Assembly: GCF_033366695.1 (NCBI RefSeq)
Contig: NZ_JAOBTQ010000001.1
Location: forward strand, 2,604,001 to 2,668,000
From: Streptomyces sp. SCL15-4
GTDB taxonomy: Bacteria > Actinomycetota > Actinomycetes > Streptomycetales > Streptomycetaceae
Length of the DNA: 64,000 nt
Reading direction: 5' to 3'
Shown here: piece after piece, positions 1-7,366 of the stretch
Numbering within the stretch: the stretch's first letter is position 1
Layout of the letters: each line of letters opens with the position of its first letter
Notes under the pieces: generated by a model
What the model saw: only the letters and a program-made list of their open reading frames with translations
Told to the model about the DNA's origin: nothing
Databases searched by the model: none
Program-made: the position numbers and the translations under genes

Positions 1-271
1 TGGCCTGGGTGGACGGCACCATGCGGCCGGTGTGGGCGATGATTCCGCCGGTGCGGAGGGCGTTGATCGCGGCGCCGAGGTATCCGTGCCCCAGCTCGGG
101 CAGCACGTCCCGGAGGTCGTTGCAGGAGAAGTCGTCGTAACGCTGGCCGAAGTGGAGGACGGCCTGCTCGACGAGAAACCGGTCCCACTCGGAGTGTTTG
201 GCGATGTCGGCGAGGAGGGCGTCCTTCTCGATGGACGCAAGGCGCTCGGCGACAGACAGGCGACGGGTCAT
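1..271 (-). CDS. Partial hypothetical element protein, probable winged helix
   Basis: The gene runs off the left edge, and 90 codons are visible. The ATG at 271 is preceded on the minus strand by AAGGA at good spacing. The visible protein begins MTRRLSVAERLASIEKD and contains an alpha-helical pattern ending in LGAAINALRTGGII, resembling a small winged-helix fold in which the last helix precedes a beta hairpin. It lies 97 bp downstream of recT and is probably transcribed with it. I do not recognise a named family, so the DNA-binding guess is inference from pattern and position. Confidence 0.6.
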   Translation of the reverse strand, partial: MTRRLSVAERLASIEKDALLADIAKHSEWDRFLVEQAVLHFGQRYDDFSCNDLRDVLPELGHGYLGAAINALRTGGIIAHTGRMVPSTQA

Positions 272-368
272 GGTGGTTTCCTTGGTGGGGTGTGGGGCCA
301 CCCGCAGTTGCGGTGCGGGTGGCTGTACACAGGGGTTATGGGGGAATCCGGCCCGGATGTTTGAGTCG

Positions 369-1184
369 CTAGTCGACGAGTTCACCCTCGACGGGCTCGT
401 CGTAGTCGTCGTCGACCGTCCCGGGCGCGGGCGCGGGGACGCTGGCCGGCAGGGGTTCGGGCCGCTGCTCGCTGTCGACGACGGCCTGGGCCCGGAGCTG
501 CTCGCGCATGTACTCGGCGGAGGTCGGGACCCACTTGGCGAGGCGGTGGGCTGCGGTCTTCAGCCACATGGCTTCCTCGTCGGTGTTCCACGGCGACCAG
601 TCCTTGTCGGCGCTGTCCGACTTGGCGCGCGCCTTCGCGATGTGGCCGCGGTTGAGGACGACGACCTTTGAGGTGGCCCCGTCCTTCATGATCGCGTAGG
701 CGTAGACGAGTCGGAGTTCGCCGCGATCGGCGGCGTCCCAGTCGATGTCGTGGACGGGACGCTCGTCGCGGCCGGGCCGGAACTGGAAGACGTCCTTGCT
801 GTAGACGACTTCGACGATTACGGAGGACACGGCGCCAGCGCGGTACATCAGCTCGATCTCTCCCTGGTAGCCGCGGACACCGGTGACCTCGGTGCACTTC
901 TTCTTGTTGTTCCAGCGCGGGACTAGGTAGTACTGCTCGGTGCCGGGCTCCAGGCCGAGGCGGCCGGCGTCCATGAGGACGGCGATGAACTGGCCGATGT
1001 CGTTCTGTGCGGCCTTCATCAGCTTCTCGTCGCGGCGCAGCAGGCCCTGCGTATTGCGGATCCAGGCGCCGACGCGCTGTTGAAGGTGGCTGGGCATGAC
1101 GAGGGCGAGGGATTCGCGGTACTGCTCGACGACGGCGGCCGGCCCCTGGTCGCGCTTCTCGATGGCGTTGCTGATCTGGCTCAT
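369..1184 (-). CDS. recT: RecT family single-strand annealing protein
   Basis: The 271-residue protein has the hallmarks of the RecT/RedB family: an N-terminal helical region, the segment GRLGLEPGTEQYYLVPRWN around residues 94-112, and GVRGYQGEIELMYRAG around 122-137. RecT proteins bind resected single-stranded DNA and anneal it to a complementary strand in phage recombination. The C-terminal 40 residues are proline-rich then acidic, which is common as a disordered tail in this family. Its ATG overlaps the stop of the YqaJ exonuclease gene by 4 bp, the expected partnership of a 5'-3' exonuclease with an annealing protein. Length is normal for the family. Confidence 0.9.
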   Translation of the reverse strand: MSQISNAIEKRDQGPAAVVEQYRESLALVMPSHLQQRVGAWIRNTQGLLRRDEKLMKAAQNDIGQFIAVLMDAGRLGLEPGTEQYYLVPRWNNKKKCTEVTGVRGYQGEIELMYRAGAVSSVIVEVVYSKDVFQFRPGRDERPVHDIDWDAADRGELRLVYAYAIMKDGATSKVVVLNRGHIAKARAKSDSADKDWSPWNTDEEAMWLKTAAHRLAKWVPTSAEYMREQLRAQAVVDSEQRPEPLPASVPAPAPGTVDDDYDEPVEGELVD

Positions 1185-2122
1185 GCTGCGTCCTCGCGGA
1201 TCGGGTACGGGTTGAGGGAGTGGGTGTGGCCGTCGCGGACGGTGCGGTAGGCGATGCGGCGGCCTTCGCAGACCGCGCGGCGGGCGTTGCCGATGAGGTC
1301 GAGGACTTCGCCGCGGATCTGGGTGAGGTCGGCGGAGGCGCGGGCGACGTCGGCGTAGGCGGCGTCCCAGCGGGCGACGAGCTCAGCGGGGATCTCGACG
1401 TCGCGGTCTTCGAGGCCGTCGGCCTGGACGCGGATGGTCTGGTAGGTGGCGGTGTCACCGTCGATGTCGGGCCGGATGCCGAGGCGGACGTCGTCGAGGA
1501 ACCGCCAGGCTGCCTCGCGCAGGATCCGGGCCTCGTCCAGGTCGTACTCGACGGTGTACTCGCGGTAGTCGTGGCCCGAGATGAGAACGGCGAAGTGGGT
1601 GCGGTGCAGGCCAAGGGTGTCCATCTGCCACATGACCTGGCAGCGGTAGTGGATCGGCACCCCGTCGTCGGCGCCGGACGGACCCCACTCGTCGCCGAAC
1701 GGGGACGTCTTCACCTCCAGCAGGGCAGTGGCCGTGTCGGGGATCTCGAACTCGTTGGCGGGCTGCGGGTAGATGAGCCGGTCGGGCGTGGCCCGCTGCC
1801 AGTGCCGCGTCCGGTGCCGCCACGTGCCGGCTGGGGCGGCGAGCAGGCCGGGGTGGTCGTCCTCCCACTTCTGCGCGACGGCATCTTCGAGCCGGTTGCC
1901 CCATTCGACGGCCGGGTTCATTTCGAACGGCGGGGTGGGCAGGCCGGCCTTCTTGTGCCACAGGCTGAACCGGGACTGCCAGGGGCTGAGGCCGACGACT
2001 GCGGCGATCTCGGTGGCGGTGATCGTGAGGCCGGTGCGGGCCTCCTCCCAGGCGGCGGTGCCCGGGGTGAGGTGGCCGATCAGGATCCCGTCGGGTGCGG
2101 GATACGGGTGGACGGTGTCCAT
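1181..2122 (-). CDS. YqaJ-type phage exonuclease
   Basis: The 313-residue protein belongs to the YqaJ/lambda-exonuclease-like nuclease superfamily. Visible motifs are the N-terminal helix TATEIAAVVGLSPW (about residues 36-49), the acidic residue in RATPDRLIY and the catalytic strand LLEVKTS (E-x-K), followed by HYRCQVMWQMDTLG. Such enzymes resect DNA ends for the RecT partner encoded directly downstream with a 4-bp overlap. The start at 2122 is chosen because AGGAG lies 5-6 nt upstream. An upstream in-frame start at 2224 would add 34 low-complexity residues without a good ribosome binding site. Confidence 0.88.
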   Translation of the reverse strand: MDTVHPYPAPDGILIGHLTPGTAAWEEARTGLTITATEIAAVVGLSPWQSRFSLWHKKAGLPTPPFEMNPAVEWGNRLEDAVAQKWEDDHPGLLAAPAGTWRHRTRHWQRATPDRLIYPQPANEFEIPDTATALLEVKTSPFGDEWGPSGADDGVPIHYRCQVMWQMDTLGLHRTHFAVLISGHDYREYTVEYDLDEARILREAAWRFLDDVRLGIRPDIDGDTATYQTIRVQADGLEDRDVEIPAELVARWDAAYADVARASADLTQIRGEVLDLIGNARRAVCEGRRIAYRTVRDGHTHSLNPYPIREDAA

Positions 2123-2245
2123 CTGAGGCTCCTGGGGTGTGCTGGGGGTGGCGGCTGGCCCCGTACTGGGGGTGTGGGGCCAGCCGCCTCGGAGGCCGCG
2201 GAGCGCGAGGGGAGCGCTCGACACGGCGGGCTGGGGGGGCTGGGG

Positions 2246-3424
2246 TCAGGCGGTGGTCTCGGCGGGCTGCGGCTTGACGGCCTTCCACTCGTCGGACTCG
2301 GCGTCGTAGGTGACGAACGGGTTGTCCTCGACGCGGAAGTCGATCCCGGCGCTCTTTGCGTCGTTCAGGGCGAGCGCCAGCCGGACCGCCCACTTGCGGG
2401 GCTCCTCCGCCATCTGCTTTGCGAGACGCTCCTCGTGCTCCTCGTCCCACTTCTTCGGGTTGAACCCGGACTCCTTGGCCATGCCCCACGCCCACTCGCC
2501 CAGTTCACCGGAGTCCAGCTCCTCGGCAGTGTCGTTGACGACCTGCTGAGCGACCCGCGGGTCGACCTGGTGCAGGGCGTTGAGGAACCGGTAGGCCATC
2601 CAGTCCGAGACACCGGATCGGATGTGCGCGAACCAGGCATCGCGGTCACCGTCGAAGTCGCAGTTGAAGGCGTTCGACGTGGAGTCCAGGACGCCGCGGA
2701 GCAGGGTGGCGGCGGTCTCGCGGATGTCCCGGGGGGCTTCGAAGCGGGACGATTCCGGCTGCGGCAGGCTCTCCATGTCGACGTCCGCCGCGCCCGCGGC
2801 GAGGGTCCACAGCCACAGGTCGTGTGCCGACTCGAACGTCTGCTCCTTGGCCAGGCCGATGCCGCCACCGTTGGTGGGCATCTGGGCGCCGATGAAGTTT
2901 TCGCCGAAGAACAGGACGGCCTTGCGGTCGGCGGTGACGCGGACACGGAGGCTCTGCTGAATGGCAACCCACCGCGGCAGATAGCCGGTGTTGAGGGCCG
3001 GGAACGGCTCGCCTTCGACGGTCTGTGCGGCGATGGTGCGAAGCAGGCCCCGCCAGTCGGGGAACTCCAGCGCGGTGTTGGTGACCACGGTGAGGTCGGC
3101 GAGCGGTCCGTCGAAGACGAGCCGGTCCTTGGCGGTGCTGACGGTGATGTAGGTGGCGCCCTTCAGCGAGTCGACCCACTGGCGGAGTGAGGGGACGAAG
3201 TCGCCGGGGATGGTGCGCGCCCACGGCTCCTGGTTCTGGTCGCCGTCGGCGAGGCGGTAGCGGGCCGCAGCGAGGGTGAACCGGTCGGAGGCGACGGCGT
3301 ACAGGTACTGGCTGTCGACGTCGAGCCGGATGCCGTGCAGCGCCTCGATGCCCTCGTGGCCCATGTGGTCGGCTGTCTGGTCGAGGAGCAGCTTCAGCTG
3401 GTGGGCGTTGATGGTGACGGACAA
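2246..3424 (-). CDS. Sliding-clamp-like (DnaN-like) element protein
   Basis: The 392-residue protein starts with TTG at 3424, preceded by GGAGGG at 6 nt. The first 150 residues read like the N-terminal part of a bacterial beta clamp: an initial helix, then GIRLDVDSQYLYAVASDRFTL, comparable to the clamp pattern in which a DRxRLA-type turn follows a beta strand, then further strands ending FPDWRGLL. The C-terminal 200 residues are unlike a normal clamp and contain helical, acidic segments. It lies between the small-protein operon and the YqaJ/RecT pair, so a role in element replication or recombination is likely. The clamp assignment is by pattern only. What it does is uncertain. Confidence 0.6.
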   Translation of the reverse strand: MSVTINAHQLKLLLDQTADHMGHEGIEALHGIRLDVDSQYLYAVASDRFTLAAARYRLADGDQNQEPWARTIPGDFVPSLRQWVDSLKGATYITVSTAKDRLVFDGPLADLTVVTNTALEFPDWRGLLRTIAAQTVEGEPFPALNTGYLPRWVAIQQSLRVRVTADRKAVLFFGENFIGAQMPTNGGGIGLAKEQTFESAHDLWLWTLAAGAADVDMESLPQPESSRFEAPRDIRETAATLLRGVLDSTSNAFNCDFDGDRDAWFAHIRSGVSDWMAYRFLNALHQVDPRVAQQVVNDTAEELDSGELGEWAWGMAKESGFNPKKWDEEHEERLAKQMAEEPRKWAVRLALALNDAKSAGIDFRVEDNPFVTYDAESDEWKAVKPQPAETTA

Positions 3425-3532
3425 GGTGATCCCTCCGTGGGATGCTGGTGGTGGGTTCCCGGGCGATGCGAGCGCTCGGGGCTTCTGCTTGGGCGCCGGC
3501 CCGGCAGGGGCGGTCACCGCCGGGCCGGCGGG

Positions 3533-3736
3533 TCAGTGGCCGAACGGTGGTGGTTCGTCGCCGTAGAGGTCGGCGGGGATGTCGATGAGCCCGGCCGCGA
3601 TGGACTCGATCAGGCTCGGGTCGGTGATCCAGGCGGGGATGCGGGGACGGGTGATGCCGAGGCCGGACAGCAGGCCGGGCAGTATCACCGGGTCGGCGTC
3701 GGCCGGCATCGGCGGCAGATCCAGCGGGGCCGTCAC
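3533..3736 (-). CDS. Small hypothetical element protein (67 aa)
   Basis: The gene starts with GTG at 3736, overlapping the TGA of the preceding gene (GTGA), and ends 108 bp before the clamp-like gene. The product is 67 residues, begins MTAPLDLPPMPADADPV and ends DLYGDEPPPFGH. It is acidic and proline-rich with a central amphipathic segment (DPSLIESIAAGLIDIPADL). No family is recognised. A longer open frame exists through this region, but it is an artefact of the frameshift in the upstream gene. The short form fits the coupled start/stop pattern of the operon. Confidence 0.55.
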   Translation of the reverse strand: MTAPLDLPPMPADADPVILPGLLSGLGITRPRIPAWITDPSLIESIAAGLIDIPADLYGDEPPPFGH

Positions 3737-4279
3737 CGGGCCGGGTCCTTGGTGCCGAAGACCTCCGGGTGGTCGGCCTTCCATCGCTGCCACCGCGGCT
3801 TCGGCTCGTCGCCCCACGAGTGGATGCGGTCCATGACCTGCTCCAACGACAGCGGGCCCTGGCGGTCCGTGAAGCTGGGCGGCTCGGGAACGAACGTCGG
3901 TCCGTAGATCCACGAGCAGCGGCGGTAGCCCCAGTCGTTGGCGCCGTACTTGATGAACACGACGGTGTTCCAGCCGGGAGTCGACGTCGAGCGGGCGCTG
4001 GTCCATCTTGCGGGCGTAGCCGGTGTTGCCGAACCAGTAGTGCCGGTGCTCCTGCAGGTAGGAGACGAGCATCTGTGCTTCGGCGTCGGTGGGCCGGTCG
4101 ACGCTGGCGAACGGCCAGGGCGGGTCGAAGGTGTTGCCGGTGTCGGCGCTGGTGCCGAGGTAGGCGGCGACGTAGCACCAGCTCGGGTTGAAGCTGGTCA
4201 CGACCGGGATGCGCAGCTCGGTCAGCGGGTCGTCCTGGAGCGCCTCGGTGCCGAACGGCCAGCCCTGGGTGTCGGTCAC
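3733..4279 (-). pseudogene. Element gene split by a +1 frameshift
   Basis: Two partial reading frames join into what looks like one protein of about 181 residues. Frame one starts with GTG at 4279 (overlapping the previous stop as GTGA) and reads TDTQGWPFGTEALQDDPL through GNTGYARKMDQRPLDVD near 3990. The second frame then reads PGWNTVVFIKYGANDWGYRR to FGTKDPAR, ending at 3733. Skipping one base inside GACTCCCGG restores the frame, and the total length of 547 nt is one more than a multiple of three. Both halves have protein-like composition, unlike the shadow frames. Either a base was inserted, the sequence has an error, or a programmed +1 shift occurs. The function is unknown. Confidence 0.6.
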
Positions 4280-4467
4280 GACGCCTCCCCGCACTGACAG
4301 GTCTCGGGGTGGGCGCAGGCCATGGCGTCGAAGACGCGCTCGTACCAGTCGTCGGGCTGCGGGGCCGAGGTGTGGCCGGCAGGCGGGGCGGCGAGCAGCT
4401 GCTGCAGCGTGACATCGGCCTCCACCACGGGCAGCGGCACGTCCAGACGGGACAGGTCCGTGGTCAT
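4276..4467 (-). CDS. Small hypothetical element protein (63 aa)
   Basis: The ATG at 4467 overlaps the stop of the upstream gene as ATGA, and its own stop overlaps the next GTG, so translation is coupled on both sides. The product has 63 residues with an acidic N-terminal half and a C-terminal CAHPETCQCGEAS segment in which three cysteines and one histidine could bind a metal. No family is recognised. Position in the chain of coupled small genes is the main support for it being real. Confidence 0.6.
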   Translation of the reverse strand: MTTDLSRLDVPLPVVEADVTLQQLLAAPPAGHTSAPQPDDWYERVFDAMACAHPETCQCGEAS

Positions 4468-5117
4468 CGGGACTCACCCGCCTTGTTCTCGGCGGGCGTC
4501 GGCGTGGCCAGCTTCTGCAGGCCGTACTTGCGGACCCGGTCGTAGCGGGCGATGCCCCACTGGATCGCGTAGCAGGCCCAGATGAACGAGGGCTCGTAGT
4601 CGTGGAAGTCCCACTCCCACACGTCCTTGAACTCGTAGCCCTGGTAGGCGAAGTCCTCCAGCACGTTGCGCGCGGTGTGCTCGTCGCTCAGATCTTCGTT
4701 CAGGACCCAGGTGCGCAGGTGCTTGCCGGTCCCGGCGGGCACTCCGCCCCACTTGGCGTCGTTTACGAACTGCTCCACGACTCGCTGCCGCAGCAGCTCC
4801 TCGGAGTACTCCTTCACGGACTGCCGTCCGCCGCCGAGCTTCTCGGCCCAGTAGTGCGGGTTGATGCCCCACGTGCGGTCGGCGCGGAAGAACTCGAACA
4901 TGTCGGACATGCGGCTGAAGACGTAGTCGTCGCCGAGGTCACCGCACATGGCGAGCCGTCCGGGCCAGGTGACCAGGTCGAACCAGTACTCGCCATAGCC
5001 GCGCGGGTTGCTGGTGAACCGCAGGTGGCGGTACAGGCCGTCGTCGTGCAGGACGGTCATCTGGTGGCGGGCTGTGTTCCGGGCGAAGCGGGCGGCGATC
5101 TCGGGGTAGTCGCTCAC
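4464..5117 (-). CDS. Hypothetical element protein (217 aa)
   Basis: The gene starts with GTG at 5117, overlapping the previous stop as GTGA. The 217-residue product begins MSDYPEIAARFARN and is rich in aromatic residues, for example EYWFDLVTWPG near residue 42 and DVWEWDFHDYEPSFIWACYA near 170. No transmembrane span or signal peptide is evident. Proteins of this type look like the uncharacterised conserved proteins of actinobacteriophage early regions, but no function can be assigned from sequence. The C-terminus overlaps the next ATG. Confidence 0.7.
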   Translation of the reverse strand: MSDYPEIAARFARNTARHQMTVLHDDGLYRHLRFTSNPRGYGEYWFDLVTWPGRLAMCGDLGDDYVFSRMSDMFEFFRADRTWGINPHYWAEKLGGGRQSVKEYSEELLRQRVVEQFVNDAKWGGVPAGTGKHLRTWVLNEDLSDEHTARNVLEDFAYQGYEFKDVWEWDFHDYEPSFIWACYAIQWGIARYDRVRKYGLQKLATPTPAENKAGESR

Positions 5118-5359
5118 GACAGCACCTCCGTCGCGGTCACGGGCCGCAGCGCGGTGGCGGCGAGGGTTTTGTCGGCGCGGTGCCACTGGGCGAGGACTGT
5201 CTCCCGGTCGCCCCAGTCCTCCACCGACAGCGGGTTCACGGGGCAGCCCAGGTACAGCTCGGCGCGGTCCGCGTTCGCCGCCGCCTCACGCACGTGCGCG
5301 GGCAGCTGGCGGGCGGAGAACAGGCGGACGGCGTCAGGGGTCGGGATGCGGGTGCTCAT
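5114..5359 (-). CDS. Small hypothetical element protein (81 aa)
   Basis: The ATG at 5359 overlaps the stop of the upstream gene (ATGA) and has GGAGG close upstream. The 81-residue product begins MSTRIPTPDAVRLFSARQLP and contains YLGCPVNPLSVEDWGDRETV. No domain is recognised. It sits in the coupled minus-strand operon, and its stop overlaps the next GTG. Confidence 0.6.
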   Translation of the reverse strand: MSTRIPTPDAVRLFSARQLPAHVREAAANADRAELYLGCPVNPLSVEDWGDRETVLAQWHRADKTLAATALRPVTATEVLS

Positions 5360-5700
5360 CGGGTCGCCTCCTCGGCGTCGTAGCCGGCGAGGACCCACCG
5401 CCGGGCGTCGCGGTCCCAGACCACGGACCAGGCGTTGTGGTCTGTGAGGGTGCCGTCGAGGTCGATGCCGACCGCCATGCCGCGCGCCTGGGCGGCGTTC
5501 AACGCGTCGGCGATGCCCTGCCAGATCGAGCGCTCCGTGCGGGGCATCGCCTTCCGCTGCTCGGCGTCCTCGCGGAGGACCTCGTTAGCGAAGGCGTTGA
5601 TCTTCTGCTCGGCGCCCTCGTCGTCGATGGTCAGGGAGCAGATGATGTTGCGGAGTTCGGCGCGGGCACTGCCCGCCCTGGGGTTGCTGGATGAGACCAT
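5356..5700 (-). CDS. Hypothetical element protein with HAD-like DLDGTLTD motif
   Basis: The product is 114 residues from the ATG at 5700, chosen because GAGGTGG lies 8 nt upstream. A GTG 12 nt further up would have no spacing for a ribosome binding site. The C-terminal third contains GIDLDGTLTDHNAWSVVWD. DxDGT is the nucleophile motif of HAD-superfamily phosphohydrolases, but the protein ends shortly afterwards, so no complete HAD fold can be present. The N-terminal helical region is unassigned. It is the first gene of the coupled small-protein chain and may be a regulatory or binding protein. Confidence 0.6.
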   Translation of the reverse strand: MVSSSNPRAGSARAELRNIICSLTIDDEGAEQKINAFANEVLREDAEQRKAMPRTERSIWQGIADALNAAQARGMAVGIDLDGTLTDHNAWSVVWDRDARRWVLAGYDAEEATR

Positions 5701-5796
5701 GTGGTGGTCCACCTCTCTGTTCAGCGGATGGTGTGGGTGGATCGCAGGGGCCGGTCGCAGGCTTGGGGTTTGCGGGCGGCCTCTTTGCGTGCCGCG

Positions 5797-6069
5797 TCAG
5801 GCGGCGGCGCGGGCCGACCGCTGGCGGCCGGAGCGGCGCGGGATGGTGACGATGCGGGTGGCCTCGTGATAGGCCTGCAGGTCGTCTCGGGAGACGGTGA
5901 TAGTGCCGCCCTTCTGGGCCTGGCTGCAGGGCAGGAGGCCGGCAGCGATGCGGCGCCGCACGGTGTCGACGCTGACCCCGAGGAGCCACGCGACTTCGGG
6001 GATCTTGAAGAACGGGGCGTTGAGGTCCCTGGGCTGGGTGGGAGTCCGCGGGGACTGCTTGGTGGGCAC
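5797..6069 (-). CDS. Excisionase-like helix-turn-helix protein
   Basis: The 90-residue product carries a MerR-like/HTH_17 DNA-binding domain at residues about 20-70: FKIPEVAWLLGVSVDTVRRR, then a wing with GGTITVSRDDLQAYHEA. This is the architecture of phage and plasmid excisionases. The gene starts with GTG at 6069, one base after the stop of the small Xre regulator, so both are co-transcribed away from the divergent regulatory region. An alternative is a transcriptional activator of the early operon. The basic C-terminus (RRSGRQRSARAAA) fits nucleic-acid binding. Confidence 0.75.
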   Translation of the reverse strand: MPTKQSPRTPTQPRDLNAPFFKIPEVAWLLGVSVDTVRRRIAAGLLPCSQAQKGGTITVSRDDLQAYHEATRIVTIPRRSGRQRSARAAA

Positions 6070-6070
6070 G

Positions 6071-6316
6071 TCACTTCCTTTCTGGCGGGTTTGAGTTGGA
6101 GGCGAGGAGTTCGTCGTCGGTCGCTTGCAGGGCGGCTCTGAGCCGTATGTACGGCTTTGGGCTCATGTGTTTGCGGGCGCCGCGTTCGAGCTTTCGCAGG
6201 TAGTTCGGCGTGATGCCGACGAGGTCGGCGAGCTGGTTGACTTCCATCCCCGCTTGCATGCGCTTGGTGCAGATAGCCGTCCCGTCCACCTCGAAGGTGG
6301 TTGGGGTTTGTGCCAT
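6071..6316 (-). CDS. Xre-family regulator, Cro-like position
   Basis: The 81-residue protein contains a compact helix-turn-helix: TAICTKRMQAGMEVNQLADL, then VGITPNYLRKLERGARKHMS at residues about 33-52. The recognition helix follows the usual Xre pattern. It is divergent from the larger regulator at 6494, like cro against cI. Between the two lie repeated AGATGCC half-sites. Its likely role is control of early transcription. It precedes the excisionase-like gene by one base. Confidence 0.78.
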   Translation of the reverse strand: MAQTPTTFEVDGTAICTKRMQAGMEVNQLADLVGITPNYLRKLERGARKHMSPKPYIRLRAALQATDDELLASNSNPPERK

Positions 6317-6331
6317 GCCGAGAACTTACCC

Positions 6332-6450
6332 ATAGATGCCCACGCTGTCTAGGCATCTGTGCGCAACTGTGCGCCCTCAATGGGTAGCTGTTGCCGCTAG
6401 ATGCCCATCTGCCTGCGTAAACGAGACGTAGAGATTGGGTCTAAATGCCC
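6332..6450. promoter_or_regulatory. Operator cluster of AGATGCC half-sites between divergent regulators
   Basis: The region between the two Xre genes holds ATAGATGCC at 6332-6340 and AGGCATCT at 6351-6358, which form an inverted pair. CTAGATGCC follows at 6397-6405 and a variant CTAAATGCC at 6441-6449. A separate GCGCA-ACTG-TGCGC palindrome lies at 6361-6374. A direct repeat CCAGTCCTG occurs at 6452-6460 and 6472-6480. The arrangement is what is expected of a phage genetic switch. Which protein binds which site is not known. Confidence 0.6.
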
Positions 6451-6493
6451 TCCAGTCCTGGCTGGTCCCCGCCAGTCCTGCCAAGATGAGCCC

Positions 6494-6928
6494 ATGCCAC
6501 CCACCCACGAACGTGACTACGAGCGCCTCGCGCAGCTCGCCAAACGGCGGCGCGCAGAGCTAGGGCTACCTCTGAACGACAAGAACGCCAGGGCCGGCGG
6601 TCTCAGCAACCGGACCTGGCAGCGCGTCGAGAAGGGTCTGGAGATCCGTGACACCAACTACTCGAAGATCGACGGCCTCCTGCAGTGGGCTCCGGGAAGC
6701 TGCCTGAGAATCCTCGAAGGAGCCGATCCCATCCCCGTGGCCGAGATGGGCGACACCACAGCAGCAGGCGTTCAGAAGTCGCCGCTCCCGCAGGAGGTCA
6801 TCGACGAGAAGGTTCGGGACACGGTCCAGCTGGCCCTGATCGCGACCGCCAAAGGGACGACGGCCGAGGAGATCAGGGAGATGAGCGAGTACGTGGTGCG
6901 CGCCCTGCGTGACCGCGGCCTGATCTAG
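6494..6928 (+). CDS. Xre-type element repressor
   Basis: The 144-residue protein starts at the ATG at 6494. An in-frame ATG at 6401 would place the operator half-sites inside the gene and is rejected. Residues about 8-50 form a helix-turn-helix domain (ERDYERLAQLAKRRRAELGL, then GGLSNRTWQRVEKGLEIRDT), and NYSKIDGLLQWAPGSCLRIL continues as in Streptomyces phage-type regulators. The C-terminal part is acidic and helical (VRDTVQLALIATAKGTTAEE) and may dimerise. Divergence from the small Xre gene and closeness to the integrase support the role of lysogeny repressor. Confidence 0.7.
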   Translation: MPPTHERDYERLAQLAKRRRAELGLPLNDKNARAGGLSNRTWQRVEKGLEIRDTNYSKIDGLLQWAPGSCLRILEGADPIPVAEMGDTTAAGVQKSPLPQEVIDEKVRDTVQLALIATAKGTTAEEIREMSEYVVRALRDRGLI

Positions 6929-7091
6929 GCGAAACTCGGTCCATCGGCGTACAACCATTCGGACTTTGCCATTCCGTTGCCATATCTCCACACACCGGCG
7001 GTCCTTTGACGGGTCCGAAGATGCGCAGGTCATGGCAGAGTCGGGACACGTCCTCAGAGGCTTCCCTTCCCGGCGACACTCAGGGGGAGCC

Positions 7092-7292
7092 ATGCAAAAC
7101 GACGCGCTCATAGTCGACTACGGGCCAAAGTTCGACGGAACCGCAGTTCGTACCGACAACGGGATCGTCTGCGTGGTCCCCGTCCAGGCCCGCACCAGCC
7201 CCGAGATTCGGGCCTCGATGCGGGAACTGGTCAGGGACCTCGGTGGTGAATGTGGTCGCTGCGCGACCTGCCCCCTGGGGCAGGCGAGCTGA
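7092..7292 (+). CDS. Small hypothetical protein with C-terminal cysteine motif
   Basis: The ATG at 7092 is preceded by AGGGGGAG, and the product is 66 residues. It begins MQNDALIVDYGPKFDGTAVR and ends with GECGRCATCPLGQAS, a CxxCxxC cluster that could bind a metal. It lies between the repressor and the integrase, 74 bp before the latter. An upstream in-frame start at 6966 would add 42 residues without a ribosome binding site. No function can be assigned. Confidence 0.55.
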   Translation: MQNDALIVDYGPKFDGTAVRTDNGIVCVVPVQARTSPEIRASMRELVRDLGGECGRCATCPLGQAS

Positions 7293-7366
7293 GATCATGT
7301 TGCACGCGGCGCCCGGCGGGACGGGACACCCGCCAGGCCGCCGCGCCACCGTAGTGGAGGGGCAGC

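Noticed and set aside
3533..4477. Single 314-aa gene
   Set aside because: The middle third is low-complexity shadow sequence, while the other frame there reads like real protein, so a frameshifted gene plus a separate 67-aa gene fits better.
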